Below the pieces are notes generated by a model. It did not search any database and was not told the origin of the DNA. It saw only the letters and a list, made by a program, of their open reading frames with translations. DNA of 64,000 nt from Effrenium voratum (Eukaryota > Sar > Dinophyceae > Suessiales > Symbiodiniaceae): NCBI GenBank assembly GCA_963377175.1, contig CAUJNA010001482.1, positions 1 to 64,000 of the forward strand. Reading direction: 5' to 3'. Made by a program: the position numbers and the translations under genes. Numbering within the stretch: the stretch's first letter is position 1; the number at the start of each line of letters is the position of its first letter. Positions 19,025 through 31,609 of the stretch are shown here, in pieces.

Positions 19025-19682
19025 AGAAAAAGGCTTGAGCTGGTAGGTGTTTTGGATGAGACAGCCGAAAAGGGGCTGAATCTCGATGCCGTGTGAGCAC
19101 TTGCTCCATGGTCTTTGATCATCCCGCGGAGTTCCCTGACCCGTCAGGGAAGGTGAGCCCATGCGCCGACATCCGATAGCCTTTTTGGATGAGAAACAGG
19201 AGATTTCGCATTTTAGCTTCTGAGGTTAAGTTTGCCCCGGAGCAAGCGTACCCTGAGTTCATCTTGCGTTTTGTTGAGTCCTAGGGTCAGACGAATATGG
19301 ATGTTTTCCCGTAGCACCTCGATGAAAGTCGAAAAAAGTGCTTCACTTGTCATGCATGTCGAGGCATTTTTTGCAAAAGACGTCGGAACATGGTTGAAGT
19401 GACTCAGCGTAAAGCCTTTTTTGTAGCGGCGTTGGTTGGCGTTCTTTTTCTTGGTTTTTGTATGCAGCGCTTGCCCCTGAAGAATTAGATTGATGACTGT
19501 GATGTTGACTATTTTTTGCTGATTCAATCCGAAATTGATTTGCGAATTGTGTGGAAAGATTGGGCCTGTGGAAAATGATGGGAGATTCCTATATCTTTTG
19601 TTTGCATTACTTATTTTCGTTCTCCCCGCGCCGGCATCGCATGTCTGCTGCGCGGGATGCAGGGACGCACGCGATGAATTCC
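19025..19682. other. No gene seen
   Basis: About 650 bases without a supported gene. Short frames on both strands lack recognisable motifs. Confidence 0.5.
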
Positions 19683-19860
19683 GGATGGATGGATGGATGG
19701 ATGGATGGATTCGTGGAGTAGTGGATTAGTGGATTAGTGGATGGATGGATGGCATGGATGGATGGATGGATGGCATGGATGGATGGATGGATGGATGGCA
19801 TGGATGGATGGATGGATGGATGGATGGATGGATGGATGGATGGTTGGTTGGTTGGTTGGT
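19683..19860. repeat. GGAT microsatellite
   Basis: Long (GGAT)n array broken by CATGG interruptions and by GTGGATTA units, grading into (GGTT)n. The ORFs over it (Met-Asp-Gly-Trp repeats) are artefacts. Confidence 0.95.
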
Positions 19861-21950
19861 TCGTTGCTTCGTTGCTGGTTGCGTACGTGCGGCGGCCCGC
19901 GCGTTGCGTACGTGCGAAATCGCGGCGCGTGCGCGCACGTTATCAGGAATGCCTGAGGGAAGGCGGGTATGACGAGGCGGAATTTAAGGGCTTGTGCCCT
20001 GTGTTGTTAAAAGCCTTCAATTTCTTTTGCTTGGGACTCGAAAAAAGAAAGACGTAAAGGAACAGAAACATCAAATATCAAAAAGCAGACAAGTATAGTC
20101 AAAAAATAGAAATGCAATATGGTAGTCTGAATATAAATATATTTGTGTTATTTGCTAATATGAAGTTGTTTATATGAGTATAAAACGAATTAGTATATAT
20201 ATATATATATATGTCGTAATAGTATGTATAAAACTAAAATAACATAATGATGTATATTTATAAATGTATTATTTGGAAACATATTTGTTTTAACCTTTGT
20301 AACTTGATCCTTGTATTAATTTTGTTTGATATCAACAACATGATGCAGATAAATTTGAAGTACATTTGGATTGGGTAGAAATATTGTAGTGTTTGGGTCA
20401 CATGGGAACTGTCTAAAAGGATTGGATGTTGTCGCGCGGGCGGCCCAAGGGCTTAATGTGTGTGCTTTCAGTTTGGAAAATGTGATTTGAACAAACGTCC
20501 GTCAGCAGCAGTTTTGGTTGCGATGCACGGGTCAGAATACACCGTTTGGCTTCTTGCATGAAGACCACGTGAGGGATCGCCCTATGGTTTTGACCCAAGC
20601 GTAACGGCAAGTCCAATACTTCTCCTTAGTTGTCGCTTGCTTGCCGCATGTGATGAGAAACTTCGCCTTGGTGGTGCTTGGGCTGACCTGCATGTTGGCG
20701 GGTTTGAAAGAGAACGCCTTCGTGGCGGTCCGCGGACCAGTGCGCAGCGTAAATAGTGGGCATCCTGAACAAGGCCTGGGGTGCAAATAAAGTCACTCCC
20801 CGAAAAGTAGGCCAAGAAACCCACCCATTCCAAAGGATTTGGGGTGAGGTCTTGGGTTGAGTAACTTCGGATCTATTGGACCACTCCAACAGTCAGAGCC
20901 CCTCCAAGTATATCATCTTAAGAAGAACCGCTGATCAGTATGGTCCTCATGAATCTGAAGCCGCATTTGGGTTTCAGCCTGCCAAGGGAATTCCCTGAAA
21001 ATGACGAGGTAAAGATGGGAATCCCAGAAGGAACGGCCCCATTTCCACATTTCCACCATGGAAGGTGCGGCACGCCAAGCGCATTTTCTGCAAGGAGGTT
21101 CTCTGCCTGCTTCCGTGGCGCTGTCGCTCTGTGCCTTTCGAGCTGTCACAAGGAGCAAGCGCAGGACAGAGAGCCAGACTCTTCCTTAAACTATGGTGGC
21201 TTAGAGGTGTTTAGACAAGGTGGCAACCGGCCCAATCCTGCATTTCAGCGAGCGGCTTGCTTCGTGCGGTTTTGAAGCACGTTTTTTCCCCCAGTGTTTG
21301 AGTGGGACCTTGAACGGAACATGCTGGCTCTATGCTTAAGCAAGGGTGTTCTTTTTGTCGGTGCCCTGAGGACTTGCACTTCCCGCGGCGCGGGGTTTGG
21401 GGGCAAAGGCTTGTCCGGGAAGTGGGGATGCTTCGAAACGGAGGGGGACATTGACGCGTACTGGAAGGCGGGAAGTGATCAGCGTTGAACCGACTGGAAC
21501 CAAAGGGGCACCTGGGCTTTTGAGTGGAATGCTTGTATAGGGGGCGGAATAGGCAAACACTTGAACCAACCTGAAGTAGGGAGGGGGGGGATATGTTGTT
21601 TGACTTTCTGGGAAGCAGATCTTCCTTTTGGGGTCACTTTTGGGTGAGCTATTTTGAAGGGAAAGCCGAAGCGGAAACCCAAAACAACTTGAACAACACA
21701 ACCCAAACACACGCGCACACACACAAGACAACAACACCATGTCCACGTAGAGAAAAACCAAATGCAGACCCACATGGAAACCCACAAAGATCGACAACAC
21801 ATCCCACCTGAAATCAGGGCACCTCTTTTTGGTGCCGTTACTTTAGCAGCCAACCCTTTACTTCGAAGGGGGAAAAACAAACAGCACAACCAAGGCCAAG
21901 CGCCCAATGAGGGTAAACTCACAAAAGGCAACACCAGAACAAGTCAAAGC
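19861..21950. other. Host intergenic/intronic DNA with AT-rich patch
   Basis: No gene supported. 20050-20400 is strikingly AT-rich (including an (AT)9 run near 20195-20212), unlike its GC-balanced surroundings. It could be viral or organellar in origin, but no coding match is visible. The remainder is typical repeat-rich non-coding DNA. Confidence 0.45.
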
Positions 21951-22028
21951 AACACATCCGAGTAGTGGGAACCCCACGGGAAGTGGAGCAAGCCACATCC
22001 GAGGAACGCGCGGTGCGTTGTCTTGCCC

Positions 22029-22850
22029 GAAACGAGGCCACGGGCTTGCCCTGGCTGGCGCGGAAGGGGCTGCAGCTGATGGACTGGGGGGCCGGCAAGA
22101 ACACCAACATCCGGGAGTTCGCGCAGGCGACGCGACTCAAGCAGCGTTTTTTTTTGTTTTTTTTTGTTTTTCCCAACAACTCTTCCTATGGTCAAGGGTC
22201 CCAGCAGTGAAGTCTTCCAGGGCGACTGGCCCCTGTTGGGACTGGGGGGCCCCGTTGTGCGGCCCTTGACAGCCCTGAATGGCTTGCGAATGGTGTCATC
22301 TGTAGTGTGGGCAGCTTGGGTTTGTGCTGGTATTTTTGGACGTCGCAGGAGGGCGACCAGATCACCATGCAGTACTCCTTCGAGGGGCCAGGGCTTGGGG
22401 GTCTGGGCTTCACCGAGACCTACACGGTGGGGAGCGGTGTGCAGGCGACCGAAGCGGGCTGTCGATGGAATCAAGCTGCCTCCTCCCCGGGGTTCAACTC
22501 GTTCCCATCAAAAGAACGGCCATAGGGCCCAGTTTGGATGAAGCTTAGGTGAAACATGGTGGTTGTGAGCAGTCATCAATAGTACCACCGCCAGTTTTGG
22601 TCTACTCTGTGGTGTTTGGGGGTCCTTGAAAGGGTGTGATTGAGGGGCGACCGAAAAATGAGCTGACGTTTGAAAGGTTGGACCCGCGGACAGCCCGGGC
22701 CGGGACGGGGTGTTTTTTCTCAGCTAGGAGATCACCCGCATGGGCGGCGCCAAGATCATGGTGGAGCCGGTCTGGGAGTCCGAGTCCGTTCTGCGGGTCA
22801 CCAACATGAACCCGGCCAAGCAGACCAAGGGCTGGGCCAAGACCCTGATC
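22029..22850 (+). CDS. Three exon-like segments of an unrecognised host gene
   Basis: High-GC coding islands in non-coding DNA. The first is 22029-22143, including LVARKGLQLMDWGAGKNTN-like sequence (NEATGLPWLARKGLQLMDW, then GAGKNTNIREFAQATRL). The second starts after CGTCGCAG at 22349 (EGDQITMQYSFEGPGLGGLG). The third starts after CTCAGCTAG at 22728 (EITRMGGAKIMVEPVW, then VLRVTNMNPAKQTKGWAK). Codon-like composition and AG acceptors support exons. A T-tract lies in the first intron (22146-22174). Family not recognised. Start, stop and further exons were not found. Confidence 0.45.
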
Positions 22851-23786
22851 ACAGGCACACATCGGGAAACAGGGCAGAGCCCAGAGGCTAGCTGGGAAGC
22901 CCAGGAGGATCTTCTGCAACTGGCTGGAGTTGACAGAACAAACATGTTGGCCTGCCTTACTTTTTGAGAGACAAGCCCCTTTTTTGGGCCCTGCCTATTT
23001 GTTGGTATGTTGGCACATACCCGTATCTGTGTCGGGAAGAGAGACTGTGGGAATTTCAGGGTTGCCAGCCCACTATCTGTTTTTTCGAGTATTTGGGAGT
23101 CGAAAGGTTTCAGAAGCAGCCATCGGAGAGGGCTCCCAGATCCAGAGATCGGCAGGTGGGTCAGATGAAGAAGCTGAGCAGATGGTGAATGAGGAGGACG
23201 CTGCAAAGGGCACCGGCGAAGCTTTCCGGCCCAAATGGCGACGTAAACTACTGGGATCACCAAGGCACATGTTGTTCCTGGAGTGTTGCTATTGCCATGA
23301 AATGGTGTTGAAAGTTGAAATTAAGGAGCAGATGTCAGGTTTTGCAGCAACTGGTTCAGATCTGATCCGAGGTGATTGATGTTCACAGATTCTTCATCGA
23401 GGCAGGGCTTTTGTTGGCATTCAACGTTGCGCCACGACAAGTGAAGCTTTTAGCCTTGCAAGGACGACAAATTGGTTCTGGAAGCCGATTCCTCGCCGTC
23501 AGAGGGGCCAGTTGTCAAATGGCTGTTAAAGAAGCTTGACTGAGCTGTGTGCAGACGTTGTTTTAGAAGGCTTTAGAAGCCGTGCTATCTCGCAATGTTT
23601 TTTGTAAATGCGGCGAGACAGGCAGAACGCCCAGTCCAGCTTTCTGGCACCGGATTGTGCGCGGAGACATGGCAGTACTCAGCTTCACGCTCACTGCCTC
23701 ACGGCTGCGCAACACGTGTTGCTTTTCTGCAGTGGTGTTTGGCGTTTGGCTCGAGTTCCCAGCCTTTTTGAATCGCGTTTCGCGGG
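22851..23786. other. Non-coding or uncertain exon
   Basis: A frame at 23140-23330 (DEEAEQMVNEEDAAKG, then RPKWRRKLLG) might be an exon but lacks clear splice borders. Nothing else supported. Confidence 0.35.
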
Positions 23787-26690
23787 ATGAGTCTGGCCTT
23801 CCTGAGCCCGGCTCTCCAAAGCCATGCGCTCCGGGACCGGAGCCGCCCGGGTGCTCAGGCTGCGCCCGAGCTGAGCACGGGCGGCGTCCGGACCTTGGCC
23901 TCGGTGGGTGCTGCCCTGTTGACCTTTGCAGGGGCCAAAGCGCCGCGGCTTGCGGCGCAGCCAGCTCGGGTTTCGGCCTTGGATCAGGAAAGCCTGAAGT
24001 CGAACAACAAGTTTGCCTTTAAGATGGTGAAGATTTGCGTCATTGTCACACTCTTGCCCTTCCTGTTCTGCATCAAGAATTTCTTCTACGATCGCTCACT
24101 GAGCGACTTCGATGTGGAGTATGGCCCCCACTTGGCCCATCCGGCCCTGCGCACGACCTCAATCCTCCAGGCGGTGATGGTCTTTGCAGCCGTGATGTGG
24201 CGGGAGAAGTATCGCAGTGACCCCATAGACAGGCTCTTCGCATGGCTCTTCGTTCCTGAAGCTATTGCGCACATCCTGCTCCACTGGTTCAGCCAGTTGC
24301 CCAGTGGGTTTTCCTAGATCAACACCAGGGGAGGGTTTTCCCGTTACCAGCCACAAAGGCATGCCAATTCCGTTTTTCATACTGCCTTGGGTCAGAACCC
24401 AGCACTTGCTCTCAACGCGTGATGGTCCAAAACTGTCCTCGGGCTCTTTTCGAGTGTACCATTTGGGTTTGTTGAAAAGGGGGAAGTAGAGGGAAACCAC
24501 CCAATTTTGAGGGCTTCAACTCTCTATTTTGCCACGTCATAAATCCTTTGGCTACAAAAAAGCCGAGTGCCAATTTGCTATTTGTTTACTGGCAAATTAG
24601 AGGGGAAACGCAGGTCGACGCACTTATTCAGCGGAAAACCGCCTGTGAGAAGGACAGCATGGTTCAGAGAACGGAGGTTCTGCTTCTAGCAGCCGTTATG
24701 CAATTTGCCAGAGGATGGGACGCCACCAAGATAAGGTGGAAGAGATTGATCATTTTACGGAGAAACACCAACATATTCAGACAGAGGAGAGCCACCTTTC
24801 GCAGAGTCGAAGCGAAGAAAGCGAACGCATCACATCTGCAAGAGGCTTCTCTTCGCCGTTCGATTCGAGTCGGAGGCCACCACCACGCCTTCGCCAACTT
24901 CGCCTTCGCCTACGCCTTCAGCGCCGGCATCGCGCTGCCCGGGTTCCTCTCGCTGCTGTGCTACGTGCCCAAGGAGAAGAAGCTGCCCTGGGCCTACCTG
25001 GCCTTGTACCATGGCCGAAACGAACAAGGCTGACTTCTTAAAGGAAGTTTGGGGAAGCTGTAGTCTTTTGTTCGTTTTCGCATCCGATTTAACTTCCCCC
25101 TTTCGATTTGGGTTTTGCTGGTTTTTTGGTTTTGGTTTTCCGTGAGTTTCCCTTCGAATCTGCAGCAAGTGTCGGCTTTTTGCAGGGGGTCAGGGTCCCT
25201 TCTCCATTCGGTGGGTTGGGCAAGGTACGTGGCGACGCAGATCCCCATCGTGGCGGGGCTCACCAACATGGTGGGGCCCGCTAAGATGCGGCTGAACTAC
25301 GCCGCTTGGCAATCAATTGCCCATTCTGAGCCATTTTGCATTCTGATCCAAATTTCTGCGACGGGGGATTCACTTTACTACACCTAGAGGGTAGATTTTC
25401 AGGGTCACTTTTCTTTTTTTTGAACGGAGGCCTGCGTTCGGCTTTCGACGGGAACGCGATGAGGGGCTCCCTTTCCCGCGGCTTGTGCCGTTCTTGGGGA
25501 GTTTGGTCCGCACAACGGGGAGGGCTTACAAAGCAATTGGTCGACCCAGCACCCAAGATCCAACATCCATTCGGTTTGTTGGTCGAAATGTCTAGAGGCT
25601 CATGCTCGATTTTGCCAACAGCTTTTGCATTGAAGCTTTTCCCAGAAAAGATCCAAAAGACATCAAGACAATCATACGCCTCGAGGCCAACATCAATACG
25701 GCTTGGATCACCACGCCCTTCTTCTACGGGATCCTGAAGCGGTGGAGGGACGTGCCGAAGAGCCCGGTGGTCTTGGCCACGCTGACCATCAGCTACCAGG
25801 TGGGAGCTACCAGGTCCTCTTCGGAAAGTATGATTCGATTTGAGGGCTAGGCCCTTGTTGAGGTTGGTTTAAAGGGACACCAACAGGAGAACGACAATCT
25901 TTTTGGGTGGTCTTCAGGTCGCCCTTTTGGTTGCACTTTTTAAATGAGTAAGAAGTGAAGGAAAGGCGCAGCAAGGTGGCGAAACCCCCGGAGGTTTTCG
26001 AGGGGACAAATTGGCTCGGAAGCACCTCCTTCGTGTGCCGGAGACTGTCCGAGACCCAAAGCTTTCGGCCTACAGACCAACCAGAAACCTTTTTGGAACC
26101 CCCCACGAGGGGCTCTAGACAAACCAGACCAGATGATTAAACCAAGGGGACTTTTCAAGCGACACCAAAAATGTCGAGGCCACCCCACCAAAAAGCCTGA
26201 AGCAGAAAAATGCACAGCCCTCCTCACTTCCCCCCGCCTCTTTCAAAACAGAAAGAGATACTAAAAAAAGACCACCCTAACAAAAAGTAAACAATAATAA
26301 AAGTAATCAAAATAAGGATAATAATAAAAAAAAAAAACACAAATAATCATAAATACATAAATGGGTGAAATAGAAAGATCAATGCATAAATAGATTTGTA
26401 AGGCGATACACAAAAAGCAAGGATATACAAATGGACTCACATGGCATGAGCTCCCCCCCCGAGGTCCCCAAAAGTCTCCCCCCCCATTGTCGGCTTGAGG
26501 TGGCCATGGGCATCATGGGCCCCATCACCGGCGGCTCGGATTTGAAGCTCTACGACCCCAGCTGCATCTTCCAGCATGGGGTGGTGGACATCGGCTTTGG
26601 GCTGGCCTACGCGGTGTCCATTGTGTGCGGGGTCTTCCGGCCCAAGGTGCCGGTGCCGGATCTGGGGATTTGGGAAGTGGTGGAGGGGTG
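23787..26690 (+). CDS. Multi-exon membrane protein, family unknown
   Basis: Exon 1 begins at ATG 23787 and ends near 24308. It encodes a leader, then hydrophobic segments (KICVIVTLLPFLFCIKNFF; TTSILQAVMVFAAVMW; WLFVPEAIAHILLHWF). Further exon-like islands in the same direction are about 24870-25010 (FANFAFAYAFSAGIALPGF; SLLCYVPKEKKLPWAYL), 25215-25305 (YVATQIPIVAGLTNMVG), 25646-25799 (acceptor TTTTCCCAG, donor CAG/GTGGGA; IIRLEANINTAWITTPFFYG) and about 26500-26675 (VAMGIMGPITGGSDLKLYD; VVDIGFGLAYAVSIVCGVF). Together they predict a protein with six or more membrane spans. I cannot assign a family. Exon borders other than those stated are approximate. Confidence 0.5.
26255..26425. other. AT-rich intron patch
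   Basis: A short stretch dominated by A and T (CAATAATAAAAGTAATC, a 12-A run) inside the last intron of the membrane-protein gene. Composition resembles the integrated virus further right, but no reading frame is present. Confidence 0.4.
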
Positions 26691-29600
26691 GGGGGAGGAG
26701 GGTTGCCGTGTGTTTATTGTTTTTCCTCGGTTTGGTGGGGTCGGCTTCGTTTTGTCTGCTCTTGTCTTGGCTCGGAGCTTGGGTGGTTGGTCTTGTTGTC
26801 CGAGAAGTTCTTTCGAGTTTAAAGGGTTTCAGCAAAGGTGAACCCACCAAATTTGGGACCCACGTCTGCGTGGTATGCCCACGCATTTCCCCCCCCTGCC
26901 AGGTGCCCAGGCCTGCCTGGAACTAGGCCTTAGCTCAGGCCGCGCGGATGCGCGCCGACGTTTCGAGAGGAAAAGGGACATGGATCCTTTGGGTGTTTTG
27001 GGCGTTTTTGGGACGTGCACCCTGGAGTTGCGGAATGCCTTGTGGCGCGCCAGGCTCAAAACATGCAAAAGGCATCAGGTTTTGAATGCAATGTGCATCC
27101 CGCAAAGAAAACCGCGAAGCACAATGTCACGATCTTTGCACCGAGCGCACGTAAGCGCGCAAGCACACGTGGCCTCGCGAGCCATTCTGCATGCAAAGAT
27201 GGCCATGACTCGTGTCCCCGAGTGCGAGGCACGCTGTGGGTCTCGTGGGATGTGCTTTGGACGGGACGGCTGCCAGAGGTGTGCAACGAGAAGGTGCCGT
27301 TGCCGCCTCACTTTGAAGCACCCTGTACAGTCCAGTGCGGAAGGACTGATTTCAGAGTCAGTTGAGTCGTGAATCGTCGTGATGTTGAACCTGGCTGAGT
27401 CAACCTGGTTGATCAATGTACGGGTGTGTGTTTTTCCCAAAACACATCCATTTTCCCTCCTATGTTGGGACATCCCCTCTACCCGATCCGTGTTTGCTTT
27501 TCAGCTTGGGAGCTTTCAGCTTCCAGCCTGGGCTTTCTGGTTGGCTCCCGTGGCTACAAATCCTGCCGAGGATTTGTCACCTGGACTGCACGCAGGCGTA
27601 CTTGAAGGCTCAGAACATCGCCTCCTTTGAAGCTCCTCGACAAGCGAAGCGGTTGACGGCGGTTGACGGCGGTTGACATGCGGAGTCCTGCACCCCCCAA
27701 AAAATAATATATATATATATATATGTATATAAAAGAGTAAACAGATGGTCGTGTTCTTTCCTTTTCATTTCTATTTTAACCGACCCCAAGACCCTTCTAA
27801 AGAGAGACACCCACAAGGAAGTTGGTGAAGGGTTGTTTCATGTCCGGTGTTGAGTCTGGCGGAATTCCCTTAGCTGAATCAATTCATTTGGACGTCAGCT
27901 CTTTGAGGGCTTCGTGGTTTCAGGGTGTTTTTTCAGTAAGATTTTCAAGGCAAGTAGGACAAAGTCATCGGGAATCACCCGATTCCCGAATGCGATTTAT
28001 CACAGGCAGGCGCTCTGCTGCAATTCGTTTCCCAAGCATTTCAGGTGGGAACTGCTCGCCTGATCGACTGCCCCTGTGGCAAGGCGGGGGTGAATCCACC
28101 TCTTGTTTCATGTTCAAACCTCTGTTTGCACAACCTTCTGATTTCCCCTTCCATGCAACCGCTCCGCTCTTGTTGCAGGCGAACCACGCACATCAACAAA
28201 CGGACACCTGAGATGGAAACCGACATCCCAGCCGCGCCGAGGGCCCTTTTCTTTGTTTTCTCCTGGGATCCTCAGCTCCAGAAATCATCACCTGGTGGTT
28301 GAGATGTCACATCACAACACACTGGTTGGGTCAATGGCGCCATGAACGAAGGAGTTTTACCCAAATTGTTAGGTGAGCTCCAACTGAAACAAGTCGTAGG
28401 TGGTTCAACACATTTTGCATCCGTCGCCACTGGAACCCCATCATCAAAATTGTGTCCTTGCCATTGTTTGAAGCCCGGCTTTCCGCTGCCAAAATCAACC
28501 GCCAGGGCGTCTACGCGCCCTCCTGCGCGGTGTGCGGTCGGAGCTTGGTGCCGCCCGCGGCGTTGGCACAGAGCTCCAGCGGCAAACGGGTGTAGCCTTT
28601 CTCTTGTTGCAACAATAGGGCTGTGCTTTTTCAGGGCTCCTTAAAAGATACATTTTGCCCATTTGAAACATGGCATTTTCCACCAAAATAATGGGAAACC
28701 ACCATTTACAAGGCAATGTTTAGGTGTATAATGTAAGGATCCCTGTTTTTGTTGGAGGGTGGCCCCTTTTTGGTACAGGGAAGCCAACCAAATTTTGGCT
28801 GCACGCATGGAGCGCAGATGTGGGAAATCATATGGTTTGGGAGAATCCCAGCTTATTTGTGACATCATGGGTGCAGGTCTAAGTTGGTAGCTACCAGCGT
28901 TGTTAATTAGATTGGACGAGTCCTACTTTGGCATCCGGCAATATTCATTTCTCGCTTGAGGATACCCGGCTCGGTTTTGCAACGGGGAAACAAGCGGGAA
29001 CCCACAAATCACCACTACTTTGACCATTCCGAGCAGGTATGCAACAAACCACAAACCCGGATAAATCCCCTCTTGGGCACATGTGTTTTCTGCAACAGGG
29101 AAGCTCCAAGTGAACAACCTCCCCAGTAGTTTCCCTTCAATCAGGCAGAAGGTCGGTTTGGGTTCGCCCTGTGCCTCACGCAGGGTTTCCAACTGAATCA
29201 GAAGTAAAAGCCAAAGGGTTATAGGCGTGGGGTCCTACCCAAAAAGACCCACTTATTTGACAGCTTGTTGGGTTAAAAAAACGAAGATACAACTTCAAGC
29301 GAACTGGCAGGTCTGCAAAGCTGGTGCCCATGCCACTTGCACCATGACTTGGTTCGATAGGGAAGAACCAGAGTCTTGGGAATGAACAACCGGAAGGGGA
29401 TGGATCCCCAGGAAACCAGAAGTCGGACAGCGTTTGGAGTCATTCCTTGGACCTCCCCTGAATCCATCCGCTGGCAAGTCCAAGCCATGGCTCATTCCCT
29501 TGGTTGCCTTCAAAGGTCGCCAGTTGGATCTCTCACTTTGGATCATTCCAACTTGCCCCGGCCAGATGTTCGAAGTGCCAACCCTCCAACCCGTCGGGGT

Positions 29601-31574
29601 TCCTTCCACCGCCCAAGCAGCGCAAAGCCCTGACCAGGTCACCACCTCCAACTCATGGCTGAGGGATCCATAGGTTCCTTCCACTCCTCGCCACCGGCCC
29701 GCCCTGCCGGCCCGAGGACTTGCGCGGCTCCCTGCGGACGAGTCCTGGCGCATCAGACGTGCCTCAAGGTGGTGGGAGACTCAGATCCGAAGCCTTCGGA
29801 GCCGAAAGAAGCCGCCTTAAACGTCGGGTGGTGTGTTATTCTTTTGTGGAGTGCTTCTTTTTGTTTCGGGCGGTTTGAAGGTTTCTGCCAAACGGAGACC
29901 ACCCATTGTTGGGCCGCCCCCGTATGTTGACATGGATGGAGGTTGTTCAAAATCAATCTGCAAGATCCCTCTTGCGAGATGGTGGTTTTCCTTGTAAGTA
30001 GCGGTGTCCCACTACGGATTTCGGAGTTGGGATCATGGCCTTGAACCACCCAGCTCGGAATCGTTTTGTGCAGGTTCTGTGTTTCACTGGCAGTTGCAAC
30101 TGGACTAGAAATGCTCGTGCGCGCCGAGGCGAAGGCCTTCGGAGCGCGAAGGGACTGCCGACTCTGCCGGCGGCCCTGGGTGATGTGAGCCCAGTTCGGC
30201 TCCCGGCGGAGCGGGCGGGCGGGGAATTTTTTGGGCGTTGGGTCGAAGTCGGGTCGCCCTTCTTTTCGGGACACCAGGTGAGGTGGTTGATTTTGATGAA
30301 ATGAAGACGGGATGGCCGTCGGCATGGGAAGGGCACCAAAAAGATGTGAGATTTGGAACTGAATGGGAAAAGCTAGCCATACTATTGATCCACTTATTGA
30401 TCACCCCCCCAGGTATAACAGCCTGGTGGGGTCTCTTGACATTTTGCAGGAATTTGGATTCGGATTGTTGCTTCTGGATTTTGCCATGGATGACTTTCTG
30501 CCTGGTTATTACTTTAGGGGTTTGCCTGGATCCTCCGGGGATGTACATACTGCCAGGCCTTTGGCCGTAGCCACTGAAATTCACAGTGTGGCATGCCGAG
30601 CAATTCAGTGCATGCGAATTCTGCCCGGCGTCTGGTGCCGAGCGGGAGATCCGGCAGTTGTCTCTCAGATGCTTAGCGTGGGCATGCAGCCTTGGCAGGG
30701 CATGGTGAGTCGTGCCCCTTGAGGCGAGAAATTGAGTGGAACTGGCAGATGCATGGCAAGCAAACCGCAACGCAGTTTGGTCCATGAGGCACGTTGCGTG
30801 TACTCGCTGAATTTGGCTGTGGTCGCCAGTGTGCAGCATGTGCCACAATGGAAAGTCATTGCGAGTTGTTTGCGAGCATAGCAACACCGTAGCAGAGCGC
30901 CTGAGCACTCCCCAGAATAGTCGTTCCCAAAGCTCAGCCGGACAGCCGAGCTTAGTCGTGAGCTATAGCGCGATTTCGGCCATTGGGCTGGCTTCGCGCC
31001 CTGGCTTTGGGGGTCATCTTTGCGCCTGGCCCTCAGTGGATGTCACGGGGTTCCAGCTCGATTCCTGTGGATTTGTGGATTCGGGGAGTCGACTCGTTTG
31101 TTTTTTCTTTTGTGGTTGGCGACTTGAAGGGGCCTGCCCCCAATTCCAGTCAGCCATCAAGGTTCGGCTCACCCGACTTAGGCATGGCGCCGTCTGAAAC
31201 TGACAAGGCAGATGCTTCAGGGGCAACAACGTGCTTTTTCTGCTGGGTTTGCCTGTGCTCCTAGTACCAACGCATTTTTTGGGTGAGGAATGCATGATCT
31301 GCACACACCCTGGACCGGGTAGGTCTTTCCCCATGAATTTTGAATGCTGGGATTCCAGCAATTGCATGCCAGGCCACAGCAAAGGAGCTGCAAAGAATAC
31401 GACGTTTGCCAGAGAATCGGGTGTGCCCAGAGCGGATCGCGGGATTTGCTCGAATGGCTTGCTGGCAGCTTGCACATGTTCAGAGCGGTTTGCCGATTTT
31501 TTAGAGAAGGTGTTGTAACGCCCCATTTCTGGTTCCCTTTAAAGCGCCTCAACTGATTCTTAGGGGTCACAAAG
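26691..31574. other. Repeat-rich host DNA, only doubtful exons
   Basis: No gene can be supported with confidence. Possible coding islands are 28490-28610 (INRQGVYAPSCAVCGRSL, + strand), 29650-29760 (+) and 30110-30190 (either strand). An (AT)n microsatellite lies at 27700-27731. Long frames on the - strand (29753-30325, 30105-30908) lack motifs and overlap the + strand candidates. Confidence 0.35.
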
Positions 31575-31609
31575 TCAACCAAGCTGAAGACCGGGACTCA
31601 AGACAGCTG

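Noticed and set aside
19607..19972. Met-Asp-Gly-Trp and His-Pro-Ser-Ile repeat proteins
   Set aside because: Pure translation of the GGAT microsatellite in several frames.
23740..23760. Spliced-leader relic (TTTGGCTCGAG resembles the dinoflagellate TTTTGGCTCAAG)
   Set aside because: One base of the core differs and the preceding SL bases are absent; chance match.
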